DNA of 64,000 nucleotides from Ascarosepion bandense (GCA_037127315.1 JBBBDQ010001273.1:3271501-3335500), one strand, 5' to 3'. Positions 42,740 to 53,215 are shown, counted from the first letter of the stretch. Translations and numbers: made by a program. The notes: a model not told the origin generated them from the letters alone.

Positions 42740-43022
42740 AAAAATAATTTCATTCATTTGTGAATAAGTACTAAAAGTTTCATTGAAATTCGACATTTAT
42801 ATGATTTTTGATATGAATGTGTTTTTCATCGAAAACAAAACAAGTTACATAACATTTCGAACGTGTTAGAAGGGATTATTTTTTAAATATAATTAAAAAG
42901 TTCTTTGATCTTTTCTCCTAATATTAACATAAACATTTTAAATGGAAAAGTCTTTTTTATCGAATTCGGGGCTTTTTTTTCATCATACAATGCTGTTTCT
43001 TTTTAGCGATTTAGTGGCGGTA

Positions 43023-43024
<2 letters not shown>
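42740..43024 (+). repeat. Unclassified AT-rich repeat ending at (TA)n
   Basis: GTGTTTTTCATCGAAAAC, CATTTCGAACGTGTTAGAA and CATAAACATTTTAAATGG match 53380-53480 (AATTTCGAACGTGTAAGAA, GCATAAACATTTTCACG). Both run into a (TA)n tract. 41640-42740 shows nothing recognisable. Confidence 0.6.

Positions 43025-43069
<45 letters not shown>
43025..43069. repeat. (TA)n microsatellite
   Basis: About 22 TA units. Confidence 0.95.
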
Positions 43070-43072
<3 letters not shown>

Positions 43073-43074
43073 CT

Positions 43075-43270
43075 AAAACAGACTAACATACATAATAAAA
43101 ATTCCAACGAAAACGGTTGAATTCCCTTCATTTTAACATCTCGTGACTTTGCACTACACATGAAAGAATTTTAAAACAGACTAACACACGAAATAAACAG
43201 TTTTCAAAGAAAACGGTCAAATTCCCTTCATTTTAATATCTCGTGATTTTGCACTACACATGAACAATTT
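43075..43270 (+). repeat. 2 x 98-bp tandem duplication
   Basis: Units 43075-43172 and 43173-43270, each with AAAACAGACTAACA, GAAAACGGT, ATTCCCTTCATTTTAA and TTTGCACTACACATGAA. Divergence of about 15 percent suggests an old duplication. Confidence 0.88.
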
Positions 43271-43394
43271 CTAAAAACTAAAATATTCTGTTAATATTTT
43301 GAAATGATTTGTGAGCGTCTTTGTGGTTGCCAACACTATTTGTTTATAGATACGTAATTTAAAATAAAGCCCCTTTCGTCTTTTTGCTTTGATA

Positions 43395-43507
43395 AAGTCC
43401 ATCACAGGATGAAACGCGTAGGCGATTTAAATTACAGTTTTTCTCTTGTCTTTATTTTATTTAACCATTCTGTCCTTAATCTCAGATTATAACAATATAT
43501 TTTTACA

Positions 43508-43510
<3 letters not shown>
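43395..43510 (+). mobile_element. PLE-like 3' end with hammerhead remnant
   Basis: ATGAAACGCGTAGGCGATTT contains GAAA, a stem III CGC-GTAG-GCG and a following AT(T) as in PLE hammerheads, but stem II and CTGANGA are missing. The segment ends in (TA)n at 43513-43546. A minus-strand relative is at about 1893. Confidence 0.45.
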
Positions 43511-43546
<36 letters not shown>

Positions 43547-43554
<8 letters not shown>

Positions 43555-44770
43555 AATTCCCATATTCAAGTCAGTTGTATGGCCATTTCTACGAGAAATT
43601 CTAAGAGAAATTTTGCATATCATCAGCAATCTTTATTACAAAAGCCAATTTACAAAATAAACAAAGATATTTTACCGGCGAAAGTTAAAACAAAAATATA
43701 CACCACGAAAAAATTAAAGGAATGAGATTAATAAGAAAAATAAACCAGAACTGACATGGGTTGGAATTACAGCAGAGGATGTTAAATTTGCACTAAAAAA
43801 AACAAAACACACAATTGGAAATTTCCAGGTACAGATAAAATTCCTAACTTTTGGCTATATTATAACTCATGTTGCGATTATCCTTTAGCTTTTTAAGTAA
43901 TTCAAGGAATTTAAGGAATGTGTATGTGCGTATATATAAGTGTATGTATGTATGTATGTATGTGTAGTCTTTTGTACGTGTGTGGTTGGGTGTGTGTATG
44001 TGTGTGTATGTATGTAGTGCGTTTATTTGTATATGTATGTATGTATATATGTATATATGTTGATTTAATATACACCTAAGTTAAATTTTTTTTTTTTTTT
44101 TTTTTTTTTACATTTATTTTATATTATTTTATATTTTGTTTTATTCTGTGTTTTGTTAATTTTGATTAATTTTCTATTAATGTTTTTTTTTAATTTAAAT
44201 CTAGTTTTATATTTAAATTTAAATTGTATATCAAGGTTTTCCAAAAAAAATTTTTCTCTAACCATCATCCCATTTATTTAAACCAAAAACCGCGAAGATT
44301 TATTTGTCAACACGTTTTTTAACGTTTCTATGGTGATGAATTTTTTCTTTTTTCCTTTCTTTCTTTTCTTTTCTTTTCTTAGCTTACACACTTTTCCACT
44401 TTTTTACCTTCTCTCTTTACTTCCTCCTTTCCTTTATTCTTCCCCCTTCCATTTTTTAGATCCAAACAAGTCTAAATTTCCACTTTCAACTCTCGACTCA
44501 GTTTAAAAGTAAGGGTTTTCAAAAAATCTAAAAATAAAAATAAAAATAAAAATAGACATAGATTTCTGTCTGTTTTTTAATTAATCCCACCTCTTTAATT
44601 TTTCTGTGATGTATGTTTTTGATTTAAATTCCGCCGGTAAAATATGTTTATTTATTTTGTAAATTGGCTTTTGAAATAAAGGTTGCTGATTATACGCAAA
44701 ATTTCTCTTAGAATTTCTCGTAGAAATTGCCATATAACTGATTTGAACATCGGGATTTATTTTATTTTAT
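43547..44770. mobile_element. 1.2-kb element with ~190-bp terminal inverted repeats
   Basis: The left arm (43547-43735, starting ATAAAATAAATTCCCAT) recurs as the reverse complement at 44580-44770, with roughly 85-90 percent identity over the outer ~138 bp and less inside. The middle includes TG-rich and T-rich low complexity and no convincing frame. The left edge is directly against (TA)n. It could be a foldback DNA element or an inverted-repeat PLE derivative. Confidence 0.78.
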
Positions 44771-44900
44771 AATTGGCTCTTTAATTTGAGTATAAATTGC
44801 ATTGAGCCCTCCAACTTGATCAGTTTAATATTAATGTAAATGATATTAATTAGGATCGGGTCTTTGGGATTTACCTACCTGCTTTTCCTTTTGGATTGAA

Positions 44901-44904
<4 letters not shown>

Positions 44905-44952
<48 letters not shown>
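44905..44952. repeat. (TA)n microsatellite
   Basis: About 24 TA units. The left outer edge of the inverted-repeat PLE follows immediately. Confidence 0.95.
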
Positions 44953-44957
<5 letters not shown>

Positions 44958-45101
44958 ATATGCTGTTAAATATAAGAGACAATGAATGTCTATTATGTTT
45001 AATCATGAGCCGTTCTAAACGTCGTATTTTTGCTTTAATTTCAGTTGAAAATAAAGACAAAAATTCTCCAACATTTGGATAATTATTTATTGATTTTCTT
45101 C

Positions 45102-45132
45102 TAAGCTTTCGGCTCACATGAGCCATCTTCAG
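45102..45132 (-). ncRNA. Hammerhead core in left inverted repeat
   Basis: The minus strand reads CTGAAGA, stem II TGGCTC-ATGT-GAGCC, GAAA. Core residues are intact; stem III is weak. It faces outward (to the left). Confidence 0.6.
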
Positions 45133-45269
45133 AGAGGTTGTTTAAACTGAAATATTATAACATCCACCATCACCGACGATTTTATTTTGTGTTGACATAA
45201 AACTCCGTTTGGCAACGGCAATAATATAATAACCCAATAAGCACTAAACTAAATTCTCTACAAAAAACC

Positions 45270-45573
45270 ATTGTAGTGTACCAATTTACATGTCCATTCA
45301 GAGATTGCATCTCTGATGCGAATAAAAAACATAGTACATGTATTGATTTTACTACAACCACGCTCTCCCGTAGACTTACATGTCATCTTTCTGATTAGAG
45401 TATTATTAAACAACATTTCTCTGAAAAACATAAACATGTAGGTAATATCAGACAGATTTTGGTCAACAATACGGCGATCCTTACTCATACACACAGTAAG
45501 AGGAACCTGCAGATATTGGAGGCCATGTACATCAAATCTAAACAACCAACACTCAATAAAATCAACTTAAAAC
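45270..45573 (+). pseudogene. PLE GIY-YIG endonuclease relic
   Basis: Translation from about 45276: VYQFTCPFRDCISDANKK, then FTTTTLSRRLTCHLSD with the conserved Arg, a TAG stop, then SIIKQHFSEKHKH and LQILEAMYIKSKQPTLNKI. This is the C-terminal endonuclease typical of Penelope elements. The RT is absent upstream. Confidence 0.8.
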
Positions 45574-45786
45574 ATATTACATTGCATTTGACTACATGGT
45601 TTTGTTATCATTTCGCGATATCACGCGGTGTGACGCGGTGTGACGTCATAAAGCCGCATCGCAAATTTAAGAACTGCGTTTATTATTTTTGATAACTATT
45701 GCCGTTGACAACACAGTTTTATGTCAACACAAAATAAAATCGTCGGTGATGGTGGATGTTATAATATTTCAATTTAAGCAATCTCT

Positions 45787-45816
45787 CTGAAGATGGCTCA
45801 TGTGAGCCGAAAGCTT
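45787..45816 (+). ncRNA. Hammerhead core in right inverted repeat
   Basis: CTGAAGA (45787-45793), stem II TGGCTC-ATGT-GAGCC, GAAA. Faces outward (to the right), a mirror copy of 45102-45132. Confidence 0.6.
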
Positions 45817-45989
45817 AGAAGAAAATCAATAAATAATTATCCAAATGTTGGAGAATTTTTTTCTTTATTTTCAACTGAAATTAAAGTAAAAATACGACGT
45901 TTTTAACGGCTCATAATTAAACATAATAGACATTCATTGTCTCTTATATTTAACAGCATATGTTTAGAAAATTACTTGCTGCCTCGATA

Positions 45990-45992
<3 letters not shown>

Positions 45993-46043
<51 letters not shown>

Positions 46044-46067
46044 GGCAAAATAATCATATCGATATGC

Positions 46068-46119
<52 letters not shown>
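45993..46119. repeat. Two (TA)n tracts separated by 33 bp
   Basis: (TA)n at 45993-46040 and 46074-46119. The intervening GTGGGCAAAATAATCATATC is the left arm of the inverted repeat 46041-46152. Confidence 0.93.
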
Positions 46120-46123
<4 letters not shown>

Positions 46124-46152
46124 CAAGCATATCGATATGATTTTTTGTCCAC
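46041..46152. repeat. Inverted repeat with (TA)n as spacer
   Basis: Left arm 46041-46074 (CATATCGATATGC core) and right arm 46119-46152 (GCATATCGATATG core) are inverted copies with about 4 mismatches. The spacer is pure (TA)n. Confidence 0.88.
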
Positions 46153-46248
46153 CCGTAGATTAATATTTAGCAAGCTTGTCCTGCAAACTATCATTACTGT
46201 GCAATAAGTTCTATTTCATTTCAATGTATTTTATAGCTGAATAATGAA

Positions 46249-46561
46249 CGCTGTGATGTAATGGATATCGGCTCGGTATCGGAGAGCCATGTTTGAATTC
46301 CAGTTGAATTTGTTTCATTCACTTACGCACAAATACTCTTGGCAAATGTATTAATCCATCTCGTCTCCCTCCAGCTATGGGTTGAATATAAGAACAGATT
46401 GAATAGGAGAACAGATTGAGTTCTATAGTTTTGGTTGGCAACCAGTATACTGCAGAACGCAATGACAAATTACTACGAGGTAATCTACTGCTTAATCAGA
46501 TATGTGTCAAAATAGATATGATCGTCCAACCGTTCATAATATATGAAATTTAACTGACTGA
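46249..46561 (+). mobile_element. tRNA-derived SINE, full length
   Basis: Starts CGCTGTGATGTAATGGATA, with B-box-like CATGTTTGAATTCCAG, then the family body. GAACAGATTG is locally duplicated near 46393-46415. Ends TTTAACTGACTGA. Confidence 0.82.
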
Positions 46562-46767
46562 ACTAGATAATATCTTGACGTACAGGACTGGTTAACGAAC
46601 TTGGTGCGTTCCATCTTGACTAGGTTTGCTATGCTTCTTTGTGGGTCACGTCCTAGCAAAATGTGGGTCATCCCGGCTTCCACAACTTCCTCTATTCTTC
46701 TTGCCGTTTGATCTGCTCTCTGTGTTATTTGCCTTTTTTCTACTTTTGATTCACGTAAAACATTTTC
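46534..46767 (-). CDS. Unassigned open frame, possible transposon relic
   Basis: A 77-codon minus-strand frame without stop between a TAA at 46768-46770 and a TGA at 46534-46536; no ATG near its start. Its core ADQTARRIEEVVEAGMTHIL and LLGRDPQRSIANLVKMERTK looks like real helical protein rather than low complexity. The last codons run into the adjacent SINE, so the original C-terminus is lost. I do not recognise the family. Upstream (to about 47000) the minus strand has more Lys/Glu-rich pieces in other frames. Confidence 0.3.
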   Translation of the reverse strand, partial: ENVLRESKVEKRQITQRADQTARRIEEVVEAGMTHILLGRDPQRSIANLVKMERTKFVNQSCTSRYYLVQSVKFHIL

Positions 46768-47249
46768 TTAGAAGCGGTTTCCCGCCTCTTTTCCCTTCAT
46801 TATGACCTCTGAGTGTTAAATTCTGCAAAGATTTTTCCTCGCTATATATCATCATAATTTTCAGTCTTATTTATTTTTCTTAGCAACGGTTTCTTTCTCG
46901 TACCTCTTTTTATTTTCAAATTCGTCTTTCCAAATGTTCTGTTTGTAGTATCTTCTGCATTCTTTAATAGAGCAGTCGTCAAAATAAAAAGTAAACAACG
47001 CATAACGCGTGAAATTAAAAATATTCAGTGGCGACAATTTACTCATCGTACCATAAAAATTTCATTCACCGGTGAAACAAAGTAACGTGTGTAAACGCTT
47101 AGTATTGAAAATCTCTCCTTCTATGTGCCGTGTCTCTTACGGATGTATGCAAACATGGCTGTACACATCTTCCTATCCTTTGTATACCTTAGAAAGTCTT
47201 GTCGTTGTTGTTTCTTCTAAACCCTGATCTGATATATTTTTGTTCAAGT

Positions 47250-47556
47250 TCGTCAAGTATTTAACACTTTGCTATCCCCTGTACCCTCTTTTCCTCTATC
47301 CGTACGGACAGTATAAAATCTTCCAAGCTCTCCATTCTTATTACGTGTCCTTGAAACTTCAATTGTCTCTTCCTGATATTAAGTACAAGTTTTTCTTTTT
47401 GTTTCTATTCACTTCAAAACCTTGTCGTTGCTCACATGTTCGGGCCATAGTACCCTCAGTATCCTTCTTCAGAACCACATTTCTGTTGATTCAAGTCTCT
47501 TCTTCATCTTTGAGGAGATTGTCCTGCATTCGCTACCATACAGGAGTCAGTCAGTG
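47250..47556 (-). mobile_element. RTE-type LINE, C-terminal fragment
   Basis: The minus strand encodes YGSECRTISSKMKKRLEST, EMWFWRRILRVLWPEHVSND and KVLK-IETKRK, closely parallel to the 11341 copy. It is frameshifted towards the 3' end. Confidence 0.72.
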
Positions 47557-47799
47557 TAACAAAACAGTGCTTATAATCTCTTGACATGGGCGAATGCCAG
47601 TTTCTACAATTCCCTGTTTATCGACTCTATTTTGACCTCCAGGCATTTACCGACCGCCTCAATAATTTCATTGATAAACAGTTATCAACATAGACAAGTT
47701 TCGGGAACCCCAATATTTAGAATAATGTTCAAGTCACTATTAAGACACGGGTTCTTTTCTGAAATGTAGTGAACACCACTCACTGTAAAGAGGATGTTA

Positions 47800-47900
47800 G
47801 CCTTCGTAAAACTAAATAATAATAAATCAAAATTTTGTTATTGTCTTCATATTATCACAACCCTTCGATCGTTATACACTCAACCCTTCTTCAGGTGCTT
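47800..47900 (-). mobile_element. Possible PLE 3' end
   Basis: The minus strand reads GCACCTGAAGAAGGGTTGAG and GATCGAAGGGTTG: CTGAAGA is present but GAAG replaces GAAA and stem II does not pair. Suggestive only. Confidence 0.25.
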
Positions 47901-48055
47901 GTCGATAATTAATAAAACTTAATTCAGAATGAAATTAAAATGACTAGAAAGGAAGATCAGGTTGGAAGAATAGAATGAGGGTATTTTGGGTATTGTTTGG
48001 GAAAAGGGAATTCTCATCTTTTACACATTTAAGATTTATTTGACGTGGTCATTTA

Positions 48056-48990
48056 TTAGGTTGTTACAAAAATAATGGCCGATTTTAGAAACATAATTTT
48101 ATTCTTGAAAAGTTAACTGTAGAAATATTTGAAATTAGTCAAAATAGGAGCCTTGAGTATCTATGCACCTTTGCCATCGATCAACGAGATTATTCATTCC
48201 TCGTGGATAAAGAGTTATTGTCTGTGATGCAAAGAAATCTTTGAAAACTGATTCCACCTCTGGTTTGGACCTAAAAGATTTACCATTTAAAAATGTGCTT
48301 AAGGGCTTGAAAAAAATGATAATCAGTGGATGAAAAATCATGAGAATATGGAGGATGTGGTATCGCAAGTCTGTGAGTTTTTGCAAAGTCATTCTTGCAA
48401 CATGTGGCCGCGCATATCGTGGAGCAGCATTGGATCACGTCGATTCACCAATGCAAGTTTTTTCAAGCGTGCATGCATTTCAGCAAGTTGATTACAGTAA
48501 AGCTCTGCATTAATGATCTGATTAGCTTCCAGAAAGCTGTAGTAGATAACACCTTTGTAGACCACCAGACAGGCTGATGCAACTTAGGCATTGAGAAATA
48601 TTTGGGGGACTCATTAAAATCAAGCCATTTACCTGATCGTTTAGGATCCACTTTTCATCATTAGTGACTACTCGGTCAAGAAGGGGATCATTAGTGTTAC
48701 GCCGAATGAGCATCGAACATACTTCGAAACGCCTAAGTTTTTGATTTTTCTTAAAATCATTCATTGAGCTTTTTCACTTTGACAGTACTCTGCAAATGGA
48801 GCGAGACTTTTGCAGTGCTGACACTTTGACATGCGTTTTGCTCAACAGCAACTTGCAATTTCTCGTTGTCAGAACCGTTAACTGTCCTCTTACTTCTTTA
48901 TCTTTAAGGCTCTCATCGTCAGTACGGAATTTTTGGAAGTACGTTCGTACTGTTCGATCACTTGTGGGGCCATCTTCCCATGTTCTCTTA
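48056..48990 (-). pseudogene. mariner transposase pseudogene with 3' terminal repeat
   Basis: Minus-strand pieces in order: GPTSDRTVRTYFQKFRTDD (helix-turn-helix region), QKLRRFEVCSMLIRRN, DPLLDRVVTNDEKWI (first catalytic Asp), a decayed middle, and MTLQKLTDL...VDRWQRCIDTQGSYFD at the C-terminus. TTAGGTTGTTACAAAAATAA at 48056 matches the mariner-type terminal repeat form TTAGGTTG(G/T). Frameshifts and stops interrupt. The N-terminal end is lost near 49010, where PLE sequence begins. It belongs to a different mariner subgroup from the 640-1385 relic. Confidence 0.83.
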
Positions 48991-49024
48991 ATATTGACAG
49001 AATCCTAAGGATGCTAAAATTTAT

Positions 49025-49325
49025 ATCGGAAACACTATGAACGTTTTTAAAAAGTGCTTTTACAATCACCTCTCATTCTTCAATAACAAGGACAAACAAA
49101 ATATGACATCACTTTCTAAATATTTTTGGAAGTGAAAATACGAAAATAAAACACCTAAAGTTAAATGGAAAATCCTCAAACAGGCTAAAACATATAAATC
49201 GGTAAAGGAACCATGCTTTCTTTGTCTACAAGGAAAAATGGAAATTATTAAATACATGAAGATCGAAATATTACTAAACCAGAGGCATGAAACTACAGTA
49301 AATTGCAAACACATTAAAAACTAAC
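49025..49325 (+). pseudogene. PLE endonuclease, C-terminal end
   Basis: FKKCFYNHLSFFNNKDKQNM, SLSKYFWK, stop, KTPKVKWKILKQAKTYKSV, CFLCLQGKMEII and LLNQRHETTVNCKHIKN. It aligns with TSLSTYFWKLKD, KPKVKWKILEKTRTCNSL, CPLCLSEKLHIL and GRDELAVVCKHRKYF of the 62.4-63.1 kb copy. One in-frame TGA after FWK. Confidence 0.8.
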
Positions 49326-50610
49326 CTTGCAATCATGCTAAAATTACAAAATCTAATGTTCGGATCTCTAGAAACGACAAACCTTTATAGTATTAATCTT
49401 AGTAACACGACATTCACTTTTAACTGTATGATATCTCCTCTTATATATATTTTACCTCTAATTTTATCTTTTTATCATACTACAAATTGCGATCTAATTA
49501 AGGTTTTCTAGAAAAAAATTACTTAAATTTTAAATTAAGTTAAATATGAAAAGAACCACTTTAACAACTTCTAAGCCTACGTATAAGATTTTACCATCCT
49601 TCCAAGAAACGCGCAAAAATGTTTGTAGCCTTATATGTCACTAATACAGATATGTTTATCTTAAATCTGTTTTCTTTTAGTTGTATGTTATATTTTTATT
49701 TTAAGTTAAGTTTAATTAACTTATTTTGGTATTAATGCCGTCATAGATTTAATTTTTTTATCATTTCCTAATACCTAATCTAAAATTATAACTTCTTTAA
49801 AAAGTTGTTTTATCTCTTCATATAATTTAATTATACTATAACTTCCCGTTTTAAAATCTATTTTTTTCTACTTCCATGTTTTATTTACTTCTGTTTAACC
49901 AGTTTTGCTATTAATGTTGTCATATATTTAAATCTAATTTAATTTCCTAATAATTAACCTAAAATCAAAACTACTTAAAATAGTTGTTTTATTTCTTCAA
50001 AATGCAATAAATACACATAATCAACCCTCTAAATAAATAGAACAGAAAACGTAAAAATAAAAGAAAATAAATCCCACATTAAACCAATAATAATTCCATC
50101 TACCTGTAAATAGCAGTAAAAATAAAAGCTATCGAAAATGCATAAAAAACAAAACAAAAAACATATATTCCAATATAAAATACCTAAACTAAACGAAAAA
50201 GCGGCCTGCCCAAAACTAAGCTACCCCACACCCAATAGCAGCTTCGCTAGAACCACGAACGGACAACTAGACCATTCTAAAAACTCTCTATACCACATAA
50301 ATTTACATCGCTCTCATTAACAGTGACGCCACTTCCACCAAAATCCAGATAAAATTTAAAAGGAATCTGTCTTAAAATAAGCCACCTCTCCTAACCCATA
50401 TATCTACGACTGCAATACGATCGATAGAATCAGAATAAGCTCCCAACCCTCTTTCACTTAAACATCATATCACCACAAATAAACTGTTTTCACCATTTAA
50501 TTTTCATTCCAACTTTGTCACCCGATGAGAAGCACGTAAAGCAGCTTCGAAACGCGAAAGTTTTGTGTAGTGATACTATGAATTTATAAACCATTGTAAC
50601 AACTATTACA
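49326..50610 (+). mobile_element. PLE 3' UTR running to hammerhead and (TA)n
   Basis: AT-rich untranslated tail of the PLE whose coding end is at 49025-49325. It ends with the hammerhead (50518-50573) and ACTATGAATTTATAAACC-ATTGTAAC, then (TA)n at 50611-50634. The minus-strand copy at 61.8 kb has the same terminal ~50 bases. Confidence 0.72.
50518..50573 (+). ncRNA. Hammerhead ribozyme in PLE 3' end
   Basis: Stem I TCAC (50518-50521) with GTGA (50570-50573). Core CCGATGA (consensus CUGANGA with one change, U to C). Stem II GAAGC-ACGTAAAGCA-GCTTC. GAAA (50549-50552). Stem III CGC with GTG around an A/T loop. Cleavage triplet GTA ends at 50569. Confidence 0.75.
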
Positions 50611-50728
50611 ATATATATATATATATATATATATTAATATTTAGTTTTTGATCCTAACAAGGTTAGACCAGAGCACATTTGTATTAAAAAGTGTTCAATA
50701 CAATTATAATGTAGAACTTTGGAATATT

Positions 50729-51192
50729 TTCCATTTGTAAACTAGTTATTACGCCACCTAGGCTTCTACCTTGAGTGGTGTTTTCTAGCGATATTTAATA
50801 ACTGATTTTACCGTTTACCGTTTTTCTTTTCAAAAACGCTCACGTGGCAGGGATTTATTGAACGCGCAATTTTTCAAATTAAAACGAATTATGGCGCTTT
50901 CATCCATGGTTGTATGAACCTAACAGGTATTTTAAAGTTATTTTTTTAAAAAATGTAACCATAATAAAAATTACCTATTACGTTATGTTTTTAGTGTAGC
51001 CATAATAAAAAATATATATTAGGTCGTACAAGCATGGATGAAAACGCCATAGTTCGTTTTAATTCTAAAAATTGCGCGTTCAAAAAATCTCTGCCAAAAA
51101 AACACCTTTACGTTTAAATCAGTTATTGCAAATCGCCGGAAGACACCACGCATGGTAGAAACCTAGGTAGCGTAATTACTCGTTTGCAAATG

Positions 51193-51195
<3 letters not shown>
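50729..51195. mobile_element. Foldback element with ~170-200 bp inverted arms
   Basis: Left arm 50729-50935 (TTCCATTTGTAAACTAGT... GAACGCGCAATTTTTC) and right arm 51030-51195 are inverted copies at roughly 80-85 percent identity. The ~95-bp centre contains a direct repeat CATAATAAAAAtt. The right edge is directly against (TA)n 51195-51249. No coding capacity. Confidence 0.82.

Positions 51196-51249
<54 letters not shown>
51195..51249. repeat. (TA)n microsatellite
   Basis: About 27 TA units. Confidence 0.95.
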
Positions 51250-51252
<3 letters not shown>

Positions 51253-51490
51253 TTAGTGCAAAACAAAAAACACAGCCCCGATGATTGAAGACATCATAAC
51301 GGTGTTCTCACAAAACTTCGGAGTTGGCATTAACCTGCTTAACTAAGTGAAAACTTCTTTGCACTAAAACTATCAACACTCTAATATCGAGAACATTACG
51401 ATAAAAAAAAAACTTGCTTGCTAAAATACTTATTATCAATAAAACTACTGAAAAAGCAACAATTTTGGCACCAAATCAATTACAACTCAA

Positions 51491-51493
<3 letters not shown>
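51250..51493 (+). repeat. Single unit of the (TA)-bracketed tandem family
   Basis: TTGAAGACATCATAACGGTG, CAAAACTTCGGAGTTGGCATT and CTTAACTAAGTGAAAAC match the 15761-16133 units. The tail AAACTACTGAAAAAGCAAC also matches. Flanked by (TA)n on both sides (51195-51249, 51494-51548). Confidence 0.82.

Positions 51494-51548
<55 letters not shown>
51494..51548. repeat. (TA)n microsatellite
   Basis: About 27 TA units. Confidence 0.95.
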
Positions 51549-51553
<5 letters not shown>

Positions 51554-51622
51554 GATGTAAATAAGTGTATACATGTGCATTCGGTTAGATACACATCAAT
51601 CCATAAATATTAACCAGGGGTG

Positions 51623-51665
51623 AATAGAACAGTGCTCAATGCTGTATAGAATAGAACAGTGCTCA

Positions 51666-51670
<5 letters not shown>
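51623..51670 (+). repeat. Short tandem duplication
   Basis: AATAGAACAGTGCTCAATGC occurs twice, 25-26 bases apart, just left of (TA)n 51672-51727. Confidence 0.9.

Positions 51671-51671
<1 letters not shown>

Positions 51672-51727
<56 letters not shown>
51672..51727. repeat. (TA)n microsatellite
   Basis: About 28 TA units. Confidence 0.95.
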
Positions 51728-51731
<4 letters not shown>

Positions 51732-52300
51732 TCTCATAACAAATGTAGACATTACATACATGCAGGTTTCATTAAAAATGACAGACAAGGTATAATGGTA
51801 GTTTGGCTCTTGCATTTAATTTGTTATTTTTGAGGATAAGGTTAGCAGTTGTACATTTTGTGTAATTGATAATTAATTTAATATATATAAGAATTGCGTA
51901 TTTTCGGATGTTGTTTCGAAGTAATGATTTGTCCTGTTTATAATTACTATGCATCTGATTTTTGTAGAAAATAATAAGATTATTTTTTATCTGTGTGTTT
52001 ATAATGAAAGTATTATCAAGAAAAAAGAAAAAAACCATTACACATTAATATCAACTATGAACACGCTAACAATGTGCTTACCGTGTTCGGAACATAAAAC
52101 TTACACACTTCTCTATAAATATACAGAACACAACATATATTGATGATGGATAAAGAGCTCAAAAAAAAACAAAACATTTGGACAATGCAATTTTTGTTCT
52201 GAAAAGAAAAATATTATAAGATCACATAAAAACTTAACCACAATACCTTGTCTGTCATTTTTATGAAACCTGCATAAAAGGGAGATTGCTTCTCAAATAT
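51728..52300 (+). mobile_element. AT-rich element with short inverted ends
   Basis: CAGGTTTCATTAAAAATGAC (about 51762) recurs inverted as GTCATTTTTATGAAACCTG (about 52254). (TA)n tracts flank it. A related fragment is at 27781. No convincing frame. Confidence 0.6.
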
Positions 52301-52487
52301 ACAATATATATATATATAAATGTTTGTAAATTTTCATATATATACATATATATATGATAGCTTATCAGACGATATGAAAAATTTTACATAAAAAAATCGA
52401 CAAAACTTGTCTATAATATTTAATGAATCATGCATCAATGAAAAAATGCTGCCTATATATATATATCTATATCTATCTATCTATCTA

Positions 52488-52532
<45 letters not shown>

Positions 52533-52536
<4 letters not shown>

Positions 52537-52542
52537 CTATTG

Positions 52543-52594
<52 letters not shown>

Positions 52595-52605
52595 CAATAG
52601 AAATA
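52533..52605. repeat. Palindrome ATTTCTATTGTCTGA around (TA)n
   Basis: ATTTCTATTGTCTGATATA at 52533 and its perfect complement at 52587-52605 flank a (TA)n spacer. Another (TA)n/(CTAT)n run lies at 52456-52532. Confidence 0.9.
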
Positions 52606-52609
52606 AAGA

Positions 52610-53125
52610 CAAAAGGAAAAATTATCTTAGCCAAAGCGTTTCGTTCCCTGATGGAACTTACCAAGACAAATGTAGGGAGTACTTTTTGCAACAAGTATTC
52701 ATGAACTTAAGCCAAAATTCAGTCACTTTTCAAAATATTTAAATTTAAGAACCGCTCATAAATATTCATCAGATTAACAGAAAAGCCTGGGAAATTATGC
52801 GTCATAAATTACATCAAAGGACTAAACGCATCAGCTAAGATAAGATTTTCTTTCGTCATTGTCATTTTTATTCGTTCATTTTTAGCTTACATGTACACAC
52901 ACACGCGCGTGCGCACATACATACACACACAGAAACATATATATAAGAAAATATGATTTGTGATACAAAACTTCATTGCCTTTACGAATAGGCAGGAATC
53001 CTCTTTATTACCACCCATGATGATAAAAGTTGAAAAAATGAAACTGAAAAACAGGCTAGCTGACTGGTCTAGCACCTCGCTCAACAGAGCTAAATCGAGG
53101 TGAATGAATAATTATTTAAGAAACA
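52610..53125. other. Unassigned DNA
   Basis: No recognised gene. AAGCGTTTCGTTCCCTGATGG near 52636 resembles text found near PLE ends, but no fold is clear. Confidence 0.3.
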
Positions 53126-53126
53126 A

Positions 53127-53129
<3 letters not shown>

Positions 53130-53160
<31 letters not shown>

Positions 53161-53167
53161 GTGTGTT

Positions 53168-53206
<39 letters not shown>
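53130..53206. repeat. Compound (TA)n(TG)n(TA)n microsatellite
   Basis: TA to 53143, TG to about 53172, TA to 53206. Confidence 0.9.

Positions 53207-53215
<9 letters not shown>

Larger units (their letters stand above)
44953..45966 (+). mobile_element. Penelope-like element with inverted terminal repeats
   Basis: Long terminal repeats of ~269 bp in inverted orientation: left 44953-45221 starts TAAACATATGCTGTTAAAT, right 45699-45966 ends with its complement. Both carry a hammerhead core. Between them is a plus-strand PLE endonuclease relic. The left edge touches (TA)n and another (TA)n lies at 45993-46040. PLEs are known to carry terminal repeats (pLTRs) in direct or inverted arrangements, and this fits. 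The RT has been lost. Confidence 0.82.

Noticed and set aside
47870..47900. Hammerhead on the minus strand (CTGAAGA...GAAG)
   Set aside because: GAAA is changed and stem II does not pair.
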